Positions 45,278-54,369 of a DNA stretch of 64,000 nucleotides are shown piece by piece. Both the position numbers and the translations under genes were made by a program. The stretch comes from Sphingobacterium litopenaei. GTDB lineage: Bacteria > Bacteroidota > Bacteroidia > Sphingobacteriales > Sphingobacteriaceae. Within the stretch, counting starts at the first letter, position 1, and each line of letters starts with the position of its first letter. Below the pieces are notes generated by a model. The model worked only from the letters and a program-made list of their open reading frames with translations. It was not told the DNA's origin and did no database searches. Location: assembly GCF_014692495.1 (NCBI RefSeq), contig NZ_JACOIJ010000019.1, positions 1 to 64,000 of the forward strand. Reading direction: 5' to 3'.

Positions 45278-45631
45278 ATGGCGATAAAAATTACTGACGA
45301 ATGCATTAATTGTGGGGCTTGTGAACCAGAATGTCCAAATAATGCGATATATGATGCTGGTGTTCCTTGGAAATTCTCTGATGGTACATCTTTAGACGGT
45401 GTAATTGACTTTGGAGACGGCGTTACTATTGATGCTTCAGCATCTCAAGATGCTATCTCGGATGAAGTATACTATATTGTTTCTGACAAATGTACAGAGT
45501 GTGTAGGTTTCCACGATGAGCCTCAATGTGCTGCTGTATGCCCTGTAGACTGTTGTGTAGAAGACGAAGATGTAGTAGAATCTCAAGAAGAATTATTAGC
45601 TAAAAAAGCTTGGTTACACGCTGAGCAGTAA
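45278..45631 (+). CDS. Ferredoxin with two [4Fe-4S] clusters
   Basis: A 117-residue electron carrier. The first cluster motif is [17 protein letters not shown] (residues 9-25) and the second [22 protein letters not shown] (residues ~72-93), with a longer spacing in the second. The acidic C-terminal tail follows. This matches 'Alvin'-type bacterial ferredoxins. A direct terminator is downstream. It may supply electrons to the divergently placed LuxC-like reductase or others; not shown. Confidence 0.95.
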   Translation: MAIKITDECINCGACEPECPNNAIYDAGVPWKFSDGTSLDGVIDFGDGVTIDASASQDAISDEVYYIVSDKCTECVGFHDEPQCAAVCPVDCCVEDEDVVESQEELLAKKAWLHAEQ

Positions 45632-45651
45632 ATATATTAACGATTTATAGG

Positions 45652-45684
45652 AAGGCACGATTATTTAATCGTGCCTTTTTTATT
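45652..45684 (+). terminator. Rho-independent terminator of the ferredoxin gene
   Basis: Arms AAGGCACGATT (45652-45662) and AATCGTGCCTT (45667-45677) followed by a T run. Confidence 0.88.
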
Positions 45685-45735
45685 TGCGTTGCATTGGTAT
45701 TTTTCTATTTTTGTTAAACATTAAAATTCTACTAC

Positions 45736-47184
45736 ATGTCAAAAAAGAATGTGGGTTATCTTATGCTAATAACGATAACCATTGCCATAATAATTACCTT
45801 TTTATACGAATTTAACATTGTAAATGTCGCCCCAGGAGTAATGCTAGCTGTTCGATGGATTACAGCAGCAGTGTTAATACTTAATGGTATAGTGCGCAAA
45901 AATCTGACTACCTGGATTTTGACTTGTTTGGTATTAGGGGTGTTCGTGGGGTTAGATTTTCCAGATTTAGCCAAATCTTTACAACCTTTAAGTCAGGCTT
46001 TCATCAAGTTGGTGAAGACAATTGTAGGTCCAATCTTATTTGCTACGCTTGTTTTTGGAATTGCAGGTCACTCTGATCTAAAATCTGTAGGCCGTATGGC
46101 ATGGAAATCTATGCTCTATTTCTTCTGTGCCACGACTTGTGCTATCTTCATCGGTCTAGCAGTTATTAACCTTACTAAAGCTGGCGTGGGCGTAGATGTT
46201 GCAAATATGCCTCATGAAGAATTACCGACCACATCAGCCATTACGGATTCAGATAAAAAAGCCTTGTCTCACATTGATGAAAGTGTACATGGTGTTTTTA
46301 AATTCAACACTTTTATCCGTGACTCTTTTCCTGAAAATATTGTAAAGTCAGTATACGAGAATAAAGTATTGCAAATTGTAATATTTGGGGTGATTTTCGG
46401 TATCGGCTTGGCGATGGTAGAAGAGAAGAAACGGAAACCTTTAATTGATTTTACAGAAAGTCTCTCGGAAGCCATGTTTAAGTTTACTAATCTGGTCATG
46501 CTATTTGCTCCGATTGGCGTAGGGGCTGCGATGGCATATACTGTTGGTCACTTAGGTGTCGATATTCTTAAGAATTTATTTATGCTCTTAATGAGTTTAT
46601 ACATAGCACTTTTAGTTTTCTTGTTTGTAGTACTACTTCCAGTAGCTTTATATTTAAAAGTTCCTATTAAGAAATTTATAGCAGCTATTAAAGAACCTGT
46701 TTCTATTGCATTTGCAACGACGAGTTCGGATGCAGCTTTACCAAAAGCAATGGAAAATATGGAACGTTTTGGTGTACCGCGTAAGATTGTATCTTTTGTG
46801 ATTCCTACGGGATATAGTTTCAATTTGGATGGTACGTCGTTGTATTTGTCATTAGCCTCAATTTTCGTTGCTCAGGCAGCCGGAATTGATTTAAGCATAG
46901 GACAACAATTATTGATCGCCTTTACATTGATGATTACTTCTAAAGGTGTGGCTGCCGTTCCTCGTGCTTCTTTAATTGTGCTAATTGCAACTGCAGATCA
47001 ATTTGGATTACCAACATTCGTTATTGCCGCGATTTTGGGTATCGACGAATTAATGGATATGGCAAGAACTTCAGTAAATGTAATAGGAAACTGTCTAGCT
47101 ACGGTGGTAGTTTCTAAATGGGAAGGTGAGTTTGATGAGACAGCTTCACAAGATCCAGAGTTTTTGACGAAGTCTATGGATTAG
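45736..47184 (+). CDS. Dicarboxylate/amino acid:cation symporter (DAACS)
   Basis: A 482-residue sodium or proton symporter of the glutamate/dicarboxylate family. The reentrant-loop motif is ATTSSDAALPKAMENMERFGVP, then the helix PTGYSFNLDGTSLYLSLASIFVAQ, and the C-terminal DELMDMARTSVNVIGNCLATVVVSKWEGEF, all hallmarks of the SDF fold. There are two extra N-terminal helices (residues 5-50) beyond the compact GltP form. It would import glutamate, aspartate or C4-dicarboxylates. It is monocistronic. Confidence 0.94.
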   Translation: MSKKNVGYLMLITITIAIIITFLYEFNIVNVAPGVMLAVRWITAAVLILNGIVRKNLTTWILTCLVLGVFVGLDFPDLAKSLQPLSQAFIKLVKTIVGPILFATLVFGIAGHSDLKSVGRMAWKSMLYFFCATTCAIFIGLAVINLTKAGVGVDVANMPHEELPTTSAITDSDKKALSHIDESVHGVFKFNTFIRDSFPENIVKSVYENKVLQIVIFGVIFGIGLAMVEEKKRKPLIDFTESLSEAMFKFTNLVMLFAPIGVGAAMAYTVGHLGVDILKNLFMLLMSLYIALLVFLFVVLLPVALYLKVPIKKFIAAIKEPVSIAFATTSSDAALPKAMENMERFGVPRKIVSFVIPTGYSFNLDGTSLYLSLASIFVAQAAGIDLSIGQQLLIAFTLMITSKGVAAVPRASLIVLIATADQFGLPTFVIAAILGIDELMDMARTSVNVIGNCLATVVVSKWEGEFDETASQDPEFLTKSMD

Positions 47185-47212
47185 AAAATTATAAATAAAA
47201 TGAAAATTTATG

Positions 47213-47238
47213 GAGCCTCGATTTATCGGGGCTCTTTT
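47213..47238 (+). terminator. Rho-independent terminator of the symporter gene
   Basis: GAGCCTCGAT (47213-47222) pairs with ATCGGGGCTC (47225-47234) with one G-U, then TTTT. Confidence 0.75.
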
Positions 47239-47420
47239 GTTTGTTAAGGTTTTTTAATCCTAAAATTGAAGAGTTTGAAAATATTTATTCCCCATATTCC
47301 ATAAGAGGAGTTTTGAGCATGCGAATAAATAATTAAGATAAGATACTGTTTGCTTAGTAACAAACTTGTTTCATTGTGCCGTTTTGTGTATTGAAAATCT
47401 AAAAATGATTATTTTTCGAC

Positions 47421-48731
47421 ATGAAAACGCTATTCCTTTCCATTGCTAGTTTATTTATACATTTCATAACAAGCTTATCCTTTGCCCAAGACTTTAATAT
47501 CTTAGAAGCTGAATTTGCAAAATCAACTATTCTGCCAAGGCACCATTATGGATTTTGCTTATATGATCTGGATAGTAATCGTGTGGTATTTGGCAAAAAG
47601 GAAAATCAACATTTCACGCCTGCATCTAATACGAAAGTATATACTTTATTTGCTTCGTTAAAACATCTTGGGGATTCCATTGCTGGGATACATTATGTAG
47701 AACGTGGAGATTCTTTGATTTTTTGGGGAACTGGCGATCCAACTTTTTTACATCCTCGATTAGATACGCGAAAAGTATACGAGTTTTTAAAGAATACGAA
47801 TAAGAAACTATATTATGTTGTTCAAGAAACAAGTGAACCAGCGTATAGAAATGGCTGGTCAATAGAAGATTACGAAGAAGACTATCAGCCCGAAATAGTA
47901 CCTTTTCCAATTTATGGCAATTTGGTGAAAATACGTGCAAATGGAAAAGGGTTGGTTGCTTTGCCGAGCTTTTTTGATAAGCACATTAGTATTCGAGAAC
48001 GTATGCAACGAAATTTTTGGGTTTCACGTAAAATGAATTCCAATCAATTTGAGATGTCCAATCTGAATGTGCCAAAAAATTATAGTACTAACAAACCATT
48101 TATCTGGTCGGACAGCCTTGCTGTGCTATTGTTGCAGGATACGCTGAAAAAGGAAGTCGGTATGCTGACAAATTATGAAAGACCTGCTGATTTGAAAACG
48201 TTGTATTCTACTAGTAGAAATGTAGTGTTAAGAGAAATGATGCTTCCAAGCGATAATTTTCTTGCAGAACATTTAACTATGCTAATTTCGGATAAGTTGT
48301 TTAATGGATTTTATACGGATTCACTTCGTAATCATATGCAGAATGCATATTACAATAATTTTCAAGATACCATATTTCTTCGTGATGGTAGTGGATTGTC
48401 CACGTACAATAAGATTACACCTCGCAATATGATTGATGTATTATTAGCCATCAAAGAAATTATTCCAAATGATAGTCAACGTTATTTATTCTTCCCGACA
48501 GGAGGTGTTGATGGAACATTAAAATCAGCCTATTCATTGGATCAAGGTGTACCTTTTGTTTGGGCAAAGACTGGAACAATCAATTCTGTACATTGTCAGT
48601 CTGGATATATTGTAACAAGAACGGGAAGAAAATATGCTTTTTCATTCTTAAATAATAATTATGCTGTGCCAACATCGTATATTAGAAGAGAAATGGTACG
48701 AATAATGACTTTTATTCGTCAAAATTACTAG
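47421..48731 (+). CDS. dacB: D-alanyl-D-alanine carboxypeptidase (PBP4, family S13)
   Basis: A penicillin-binding protein that trims or cuts cross-links in peptidoglycan in the periplasm. It has a signal peptide (MKTLFLSIASLFIHFITSLSFAQ). The active-site SxxK is SNTK in HFTPASNTKVYTLFASL (around residue 73), the SxN is SDN in LPSDNFLAEH, and the KTG is in VWAKTGTINSVHCQSGYI. The mid region DGSGLSTYNKITPRN is typical of S13. The 436 residues and the domain order fit a short DacB. The gene is close to, but separate from, the UMF1 gene. Confidence 0.93.
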   Translation: MKTLFLSIASLFIHFITSLSFAQDFNILEAEFAKSTILPRHHYGFCLYDLDSNRVVFGKKENQHFTPASNTKVYTLFASLKHLGDSIAGIHYVERGDSLIFWGTGDPTFLHPRLDTRKVYEFLKNTNKKLYYVVQETSEPAYRNGWSIEDYEEDYQPEIVPFPIYGNLVKIRANGKGLVALPSFFDKHISIRERMQRNFWVSRKMNSNQFEMSNLNVPKNYSTNKPFIWSDSLAVLLLQDTLKKEVGMLTNYERPADLKTLYSTSRNVVLREMMLPSDNFLAEHLTMLISDKLFNGFYTDSLRNHMQNAYYNNFQDTIFLRDGSGLSTYNKITPRNMIDVLLAIKEIIPNDSQRYLFFPTGGVDGTLKSAYSLDQGVPFVWAKTGTINSVHCQSGYIVTRTGRKYAFSFLNNNYAVPTSYIRREMVRIMTFIRQNY

Positions 48732-48755
48732 GCAGATTAGTTTAGCATAGCTTAT

Positions 48756-50078
48756 ATGGAAGAATATCAAAAGAATGATAAAAAATTAATTCGATCTTGG
48801 GCCATGTTCGATTGGGCTAATTCGGCTTACAATCTTGTCATTACCTCAACAATATTTCCAATATACTATATTACGATTACTTCATCAAAAGATGGAGGAG
48901 ATGATGTAGTTAATTTCTTTGGATTCGAAGTCATTAATACCGTTCTTTCTAATTATGCCTTGGCTTTTGCTTATTTAGTAATGGTATTGGCTTTGCCTTT
49001 CTTGTCTTCTTTCGCAGACGCGAATGGAAAAAAATTACAGGTTATGAAACTTTTTACCTATATAGGTTCAATAGCTTGTATGGGTTTGTTTTTCTTTAAA
49101 TTGGACACCTTAGAGTTGGGGATTATATGCTTTACACTAGCAGCCATGGGATACATTGGAGGAGTCGCTGTGAATAATTCGTATCTTCCGCTTATTGCTA
49201 CTCCAGATAAGCAAGACGCCGTAAGTGCCAAAGGTTTTGCGTATGGTTATGTCGGATGTGTGACTATCCAGATTATCTGTTTTGTATTTGTATTGAAGCC
49301 AGAATGGTTTGGAATTACAGATGCTTCATTTCCTGCACGATTATCCTTTTTGTTGGTTGGATTATGGTGGTTGGGTTTTTCTTTGATTCCATTCAAAGCT
49401 TTACCCAATAATACACCTTCTATAGCGGCACAAGGTGTATCCTTGATACAACGTGTGAATTCCGAATTTAAAAGCGTGCTTTCTCAAGTTCGTGCTAATC
49501 AAGGTATCAAAAGATTTTTGCCGGCTTATTTTTTTAATTCCGTAGGGGTACAAACTATTATGGTGGTGGCGACGATGTTTGGACAGAAGGAGTTGGATTT
49601 GGAACAACAATCTCTAATTATAACTATAATTTTAATTCAATTAGTAGCCATAATTGGAGCTTACATTATGTCTCTTTTGGCTAAATATTGGGGTAATATC
49701 GTGGTGTTGCTTTTGGTTACTTTATTGTGGGCAAGTATTTGTATTTCTGCTTTCTATTTAAGTAATGCTACTCAATTTTATGCACTTGCGGTGATGGTGG
49801 GTTTGCTAATGGGGGGGATACAATCACTTTCGCGGTCTACTTATAGCAAAATGTTGCCAGAGGATTTAGAAGATACAACTGCTTTTTTCAGTTTTTATGA
49901 TATTACGGAGAAGTTAGGAATAGTCGTTGGATTGGTTTGCTTTGGATTAATTGAGCAGATTACGCACAATATTCGTTATTCAGCGATATCCCTTTCTATT
50001 TTCTTTATATTAGGATTTTTGTTATTATTGAGGGTACTAAAATTTAATTCACACTTAAAATCAAGCGTCAATGAATAA
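48756..50078 (+). CDS. UMF1 (Atg22-like) MFS transporter
   Basis: A 440-residue, 12-helix transporter of the UMF1 family. Family signs are IRSWAMFDWANSAYNLVITSTIFPIYY at the N-terminus, FLSSFADANGKKLQ, YNAYLPLI-type NNSYLPLIATPDKQDAVSAKGFAYGYVGC, and LLMGGIQSLSRSTYSKMLPE. Substrates in bacteria are mostly unknown. Its stop overlaps the following LutA-like start by eight bases, so the two are translated together. Confidence 0.93.
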   Translation: MEEYQKNDKKLIRSWAMFDWANSAYNLVITSTIFPIYYITITSSKDGGDDVVNFFGFEVINTVLSNYALAFAYLVMVLALPFLSSFADANGKKLQVMKLFTYIGSIACMGLFFFKLDTLELGIICFTLAAMGYIGGVAVNNSYLPLIATPDKQDAVSAKGFAYGYVGCVTIQIICFVFVLKPEWFGITDASFPARLSFLLVGLWWLGFSLIPFKALPNNTPSIAAQGVSLIQRVNSEFKSVLSQVRANQGIKRFLPAYFFNSVGVQTIMVVATMFGQKELDLEQQSLIITIILIQLVAIIGAYIMSLLAKYWGNIVVLLLVTLLWASICISAFYLSNATQFYALAVMVGLLMGGIQSLSRSTYSKMLPEDLEDTTAFFSFYDITEKLGIVVGLVCFGLIEQITHNIRYSAISLSIFFILGFLLLLRVLKFNSHLKSSVNE

Positions 50079-50805
50079 AAAGGTGGAATTGTTTATTCCT
50101 TGTTTTATAGATCAACTATATCCTGATACGGCGTTCAATACCGTCAAATTATTAGAAAAGGCAGGATGTGAGGTGATTTATAATTCGGAACAGACATGTT
50201 GTGGGCAGCCTGCATATAATGCGGGGTTTTGGGATGAAGCAAAACTTGTTGGCGCAAAATTTTTAAAAGATTTTTCGGATATTAATTACATCGTATCTCC
50301 ATCAGCATCCTGTGTTGGAATGGTGAAAGGAGGTTACGATGATTTATTCACCAATAGTATAGAACATAACACATGCAGATCTTTGCAAAGAAATATTTTT
50401 GAAATATCCGATTTTTTGGTGAATGTTTTGAAAAAAGAGTATTTCGGAGCGGAACTTGTGGGAACAGCTGTATATCATGATTCGTGTTCTGCTTTGCGCG
50501 AATGCAAAATTAAAGAAGAGCCGAGAAAACTTTTATCACATGTTGGTGGGCTAGAGATCGTAGAAATGCGAGATCAAGAAACATGCTGTGGATTTGGAGG
50601 CACGTTTGCCGTGAAATTTGAAGGAATTTCGAGTGCTATGGCCGAACAAAAAGTTAAGAATGCGCAGGCTGTAAATGCGGATTATATTATTTCGACCGAT
50701 GCCTCTTGTTTGTTGCAGCTTCAAGGTTATATCGAAAAGCATAATATTCCAATCAAAACCATGCATTTGGTGGATGTCTTGACCTCTGGTTGGGCAAATA
50801 TTTAA
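50071..50805 (+). CDS. LutA/YkgE-type Fe-S heterodisulfide-reductase-like protein
   Basis: A 244-residue protein with the CCG domain pair: TCCGQPAYNAGFWDEAK near 43 and QETCCGFGGTFAVKFEGISSAMAEQKV near 170, plus CIDQLYPDTAF-type N-terminus (IPCFIDQLYP). This is the LutA/GlcF-like (Fe-S)-binding subunit used in lactate or glycolate oxidation. The partner subunits LutB and LutC are not beside it. Overlap with the UMF1 gene suggests import of a 2-hydroxy acid by UMF1 and its oxidation here, an inference only. Confidence 0.88.
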   Translation: MNKKVELFIPCFIDQLYPDTAFNTVKLLEKAGCEVIYNSEQTCCGQPAYNAGFWDEAKLVGAKFLKDFSDINYIVSPSASCVGMVKGGYDDLFTNSIEHNTCRSLQRNIFEISDFLVNVLKKEYFGAELVGTAVYHDSCSALRECKIKEEPRKLLSHVGGLEIVEMRDQETCCGFGGTFAVKFEGISSAMAEQKVKNAQAVNADYIISTDASCLLQLQGYIEKHNIPIKTMHLVDVLTSGWANI

Positions 50806-50829
50806 AAAGAAAAACTAATACTTATAAAC

Positions 50830-51708
50830 ATGAATACTAGAAGAGATTTTATTAAAAACTTGGGGTTGGTGACAGCGGGGGTTACACTTGCTCCATCATT
50901 AGATTTATTTGCTGCTAAGAAATCCTGGTTCGAAGTATCATTGGCTGAATGGTCATTGCATCGTACGATTAATAAAGGTGAATTAAAAAATATAGATTTC
51001 CCTCAGTTTGCTGCGGAAAAATTTGGTATCTACGGTGTAGAATACGTAAATCAGTTTTTCAAAGACAAAGCAAATGATATGACATATCTCAAAGACTTGA
51101 AGAACCGTGCTAAATCAAGTGGCGTGACCAATGTGTTGGTCATGATTGATGGTGAAGGTAATTTGGGCGATGAAGACAATGCTAGACGCGCTAAAGCTGT
51201 AGAAAATCACTATAAATGGATTGATGCCGCTAACTTCTTAGGCTGTACTTCGGTTCGCGTAAACGCTGCTGGTAAAGGTACTAAAGAAGAGGTAGGTAAG
51301 CGTGTTGTCGAAAGTTTGTCCACATTGGCAGATTACGGTAAAAAAGCAAAAATCAATGTGATAGTGGAAAACCACGGCGGTATTTCTTCTCACGGCGATT
51401 GGTTGTCAGGTGTTTTGAAAACTGTTGGGAAAAAGAATTGTGGAGCTTTACCAGATTTCGGGAATTTCTATGACTATGATCGCTACCAGGGAGTTATTGA
51501 TTTAATGCCTTATGCTAAAGGTGTAAGTGCAAAATCTCATGTTTTTGATGCTAACGGTAATGAGCGCAATATTGATTACGATAAAATGATGAAAATCGTT
51601 AAAGATGCGAAATACAAAGGTTTTGTTGGTATCGAATACGAAGGTTCGGAATTAAGTGAAATTGACGGTATCATCGCGACAAAGAAATTGTTAGAAAGAT
51701 ATAAATAA
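50830..51708 (+). CDS. Sugar phosphate isomerase/epimerase-like TIM barrel, Tat signal
   Basis: A 292-residue AP_endonuc_2-type TIM barrel. The start, MNTRRDFIKNLGLVTAGVTLAPSLDLFA, is a twin-arginine signal (TRRDFIKN), so the folded protein is exported, possibly with a metal already bound. Barrel metal-ligand motifs are the Glu in NVIVENHGG, Asp in CGALPDFGNF, His in KSHVFD and Glu in GFVGIEYEGSE. The substrate is a sugar or cyclitol, unknown. It follows the LutA-like gene by 24 bases, likely one operon. Confidence 0.87.
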   Translation: MNTRRDFIKNLGLVTAGVTLAPSLDLFAAKKSWFEVSLAEWSLHRTINKGELKNIDFPQFAAEKFGIYGVEYVNQFFKDKANDMTYLKDLKNRAKSSGVTNVLVMIDGEGNLGDEDNARRAKAVENHYKWIDAANFLGCTSVRVNAAGKGTKEEVGKRVVESLSTLADYGKKAKINVIVENHGGISSHGDWLSGVLKTVGKKNCGALPDFGNFYDYDRYQGVIDLMPYAKGVSAKSHVFDANGNERNIDYDKMMKIVKDAKYKGFVGIEYEGSELSEIDGIIATKKLLERYK

Positions 51709-51715
51709 GCATTTT

Positions 51716-52576
51716 ATGCTGAAGAATTGCTTTCTTATTTTCTTCTTCCTGATATTTACAAATTTGACTTTTGGACAGAACCTTCAAAAGATGCAAATTT
51801 GGCAAGACAGTTTGTTCCAATTAGGACAAAAGGTATTTTCTAATACCTCGGAAGCAGAAAGGATAGAAAGCAATTTTTTATTTGTAAAAACATTAGTCTC
51901 TGCACTCAAAGAGCCTAATTCTTATTACTTCGATTTTGAAAAGTTGAATGTAATTTCCTGTCTCAGAAGTCCTGATAATAATTTTAGAATTTTCTCATGG
52001 AATGTTCCATTGCATGATGGTTCCTATTTATTTTACGGTAGTATGCAGCTCAAATCTGGAGATTTGAAATTAATTCCATTATTGGATAAGACTTTTGAAA
52101 TTAAGGATGTAAATAAAGAATCACTTGAATCTTCAATGTGGTATGGTGCTCAATATTATGAGATTATACCGTTTACTAAAAATCAATACCTCTTATTAGG
52201 TTGGAAAGGCCACCAATCTGAGTATACACATAAAGTTATTGAGGTATTAAACATTCTGCCAAATAATATAATCCAATTCGGAGCTCCTGTTTTTTCAGAG
52301 GATAAAAGTATCTTCCGAAAGATTTTTTCTTATGATAGAAATGCTACGATGTTTGTAAAATATAATAAGACTAAAAATCGAATAGAGTTTGATAATTTAG
52401 TAGCTATTGATTCGAGTAAAGGTAAGAATTATAAAAAATTAGTGCCGGATTTATCCCATAATGGATATGAAATCCGAAATGGAAAGCTTTATTTCGTAGA
52501 AAATATTGAAGTTTTGAATCCAGATGGGTTTGAATTGCCCAATGCTGATTCTAAAACTAAGGTATCTGGGTTTTAA
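51716..52576 (+). CDS. Exported hypothetical protein
   Basis: A 286-residue protein with a signal peptide (MLKNCFLIFFFLIFTNLTFG). I know no named family. The body is a mostly beta-type protein, with recurrent Tyr/Phe and Lys/Asn and no Cys pair after the signal except one free Cys. It lies seven bases after the TIM-barrel gene, so it may share its transcript. The next gene, a POT transporter, is a separate unit. Confidence 0.72.
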   Translation: MLKNCFLIFFFLIFTNLTFGQNLQKMQIWQDSLFQLGQKVFSNTSEAERIESNFLFVKTLVSALKEPNSYYFDFEKLNVISCLRSPDNNFRIFSWNVPLHDGSYLFYGSMQLKSGDLKLIPLLDKTFEIKDVNKESLESSMWYGAQYYEIIPFTKNQYLLLGWKGHQSEYTHKVIEVLNILPNNIIQFGAPVFSEDKSIFRKIFSYDRNATMFVKYNKTKNRIEFDNLVAIDSSKGKNYKKLVPDLSHNGYEIRNGKLYFVENIEVLNPDGFELPNADSKTKVSGF

Positions 52577-52656
52577 ATCGATGAAAATTGTTTTTTCGGA
52601 TTAAATCACTTTCTTTGTTGTGGATTGAAAAATAAATAACATATTAATCTATTATT

Positions 52657-54249
52657 ATGATTGAACAAAAAGATGATGCATTAGTAAAACATTTAGCCAA
52701 GCAAGGTGTTGATGACAAAATGGTCAATGGGCATCCTGCAGGACTATTTGTTTTGTTTTTCACTGAAATGTGGGAACGTTTCAGTTATTATGGTATGCGT
52801 GCTTTATTGACACTATTTCTGATAAGTACCATAGCAGATGGAGGTTGGGAATGGTCGAACGAGCGAGCAATGAAATTATATGGTTTGTATACAGGTCTCG
52901 TGTATCTTACTCCCTTAATTGGTGGAATTATAGCTGATAAAGTTACAGGTTTTAAAAAAGCTATTTTGATTGGAGCTTTTATAATGACTTTAGGGCACGC
53001 TTCCATGGCATTAGAAGGTATTCACCAATATTTCTTCTATATAGGATTGATATTGATGATCTTGGGTAATGGTATGTTCAAACCAAATATTTCTTCGATG
53101 GTAGGAAATCTATATCCAGACAACAGTTCTAAAAAAGATGCGGGATACACTATTTTCTATATGGGGATCAATGCAGGTGCTTTCTTAGGCATGTTATTAT
53201 GTGGATACATTGGAGAGAAAATTGGTTGGCATTATGGTTTTGGTTTAGCGGGTGTCTTCATGTTCTTTGGTATGTTGCAGTTTTATTTTGCACAAAGAAT
53301 CTTTGGTATAAATGGGGACTCTCCACAACAAATCAAAGATTTTCATGATAATAAAATAAAAAATAATGAAGAAGAAAAAGAAGAGGAGTTACCTTCTAAT
53401 GTAGTAAGAGACCGTTTAGTTGTAGTGGCAGTATTAATGATTGCTAGTATTGTATTTTTCTTAGCATTTGAACAGGCTGGTGGTTCTATGTCAATTTTTG
53501 CAAAAGATTATACGCAACGTGTACTTTCAGGTTCTGCAGCAACTACGTTCAAGTGGGTGGATGGTATTCTTACTATTGCACCGATTATCATAGTAACTTT
53601 AGTGTTGTCTGCGTTAGCAAAACGTATTTATAAGCAATATCCATTAACAATTATATTCACAGGAATTTCATTTGCTGTGATCTGGGGATTGGGTCTTTGG
53701 AAATTGGTACGTGAGTTTGGTGCTACCGAAACAGAAGTTGCGGCTTCTTGGTTCCAAATCTTAAATTCATTTTTCATTATTTCCTTAGCTTCTGGCTTTA
53801 GTAAATTTTGGGAAAAAATATGGAATCCTTCCGGACCTGTAAAATTTGCACTAGGATTGATTTTAGTAGGTATTGGCTTTGCAGCTTTAGCATATGGAGC
53901 TAGTGAAATTCCTCAAGGAGCAAAAACGGCCTCAGTACACATGATTTGGTTAGTGATTGCCTATTTCTTCCATACAACTGGTGAATTATGTTTATCGCCT
54001 GTAGGTTTATCTTATGTAAGTAAGCTTTCACCTAAAAAATTCTTGGGACTTCTTTTTGGATTCTGGTTCTGTGCTTCAGCAATTGCTAATTTTATCGGTG
54101 GATTCTTGGGTTCATATATTGATAAGATTACGGAAGAACATTCTATGGCGTATTTCTTTATGATATTCGCAATTATTCCAGGGGTAACGGCATTGTTACT
54201 TATATTATTTAACCCCGTGTTAAAGAAGATGATGCATGGTATCAATTAA
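52657..54249 (+). CDS. POT-family peptide transporter, copy 1
   Basis: A proton-coupled oligopeptide transporter, 530 residues, 14 helices. Family signs are FFTEMWERFSYYGMRALLTLFL (the E-x-x-E-R motif), ILGNGMFKPNISSMVG, GYTIFYMGINAGAFLGMLLCGYIGE and GELCLSPVGLSYVSKLSP. It imports di- and tripeptides. It is the first of three consecutive POT genes. A strong hairpin closes it. Confidence 0.95.
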   Translation: MIEQKDDALVKHLAKQGVDDKMVNGHPAGLFVLFFTEMWERFSYYGMRALLTLFLISTIADGGWEWSNERAMKLYGLYTGLVYLTPLIGGIIADKVTGFKKAILIGAFIMTLGHASMALEGIHQYFFYIGLILMILGNGMFKPNISSMVGNLYPDNSSKKDAGYTIFYMGINAGAFLGMLLCGYIGEKIGWHYGFGLAGVFMFFGMLQFYFAQRIFGINGDSPQQIKDFHDNKIKNNEEEKEEELPSNVVRDRLVVVAVLMIASIVFFLAFEQAGGSMSIFAKDYTQRVLSGSAATTFKWVDGILTIAPIIIVTLVLSALAKRIYKQYPLTIIFTGISFAVIWGLGLWKLVREFGATETEVAASWFQILNSFFIISLASGFSKFWEKIWNPSGPVKFALGLILVGIGFAALAYGASEIPQGAKTASVHMIWLVIAYFFHTTGELCLSPVGLSYVSKLSPKKFLGLLFGFWFCASAIANFIGGFLGSYIDKITEEHSMAYFFMIFAIIPGVTALLLILFNPVLKKMMHGIN

Positions 54250-54262
54250 CTTGCTCGTTTAG

Positions 54263-54305
54263 AAAATAATAACGCTCATCCTTAACAGATGAGCGTTATT
54301 ATTTT
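54263..54305 (+). terminator. Rho-independent terminator after POT copy 1
   Basis: Perfect 18-bp arms 54263-54280 and 54288-54305, loop of seven. Confidence 0.85.
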
Positions 54306-54369
54306 AAGAATACTATATGATTTCAAAGTCTAAATTGTATTTTTGGTTCTTAAAATTCAAAATTAGAAT

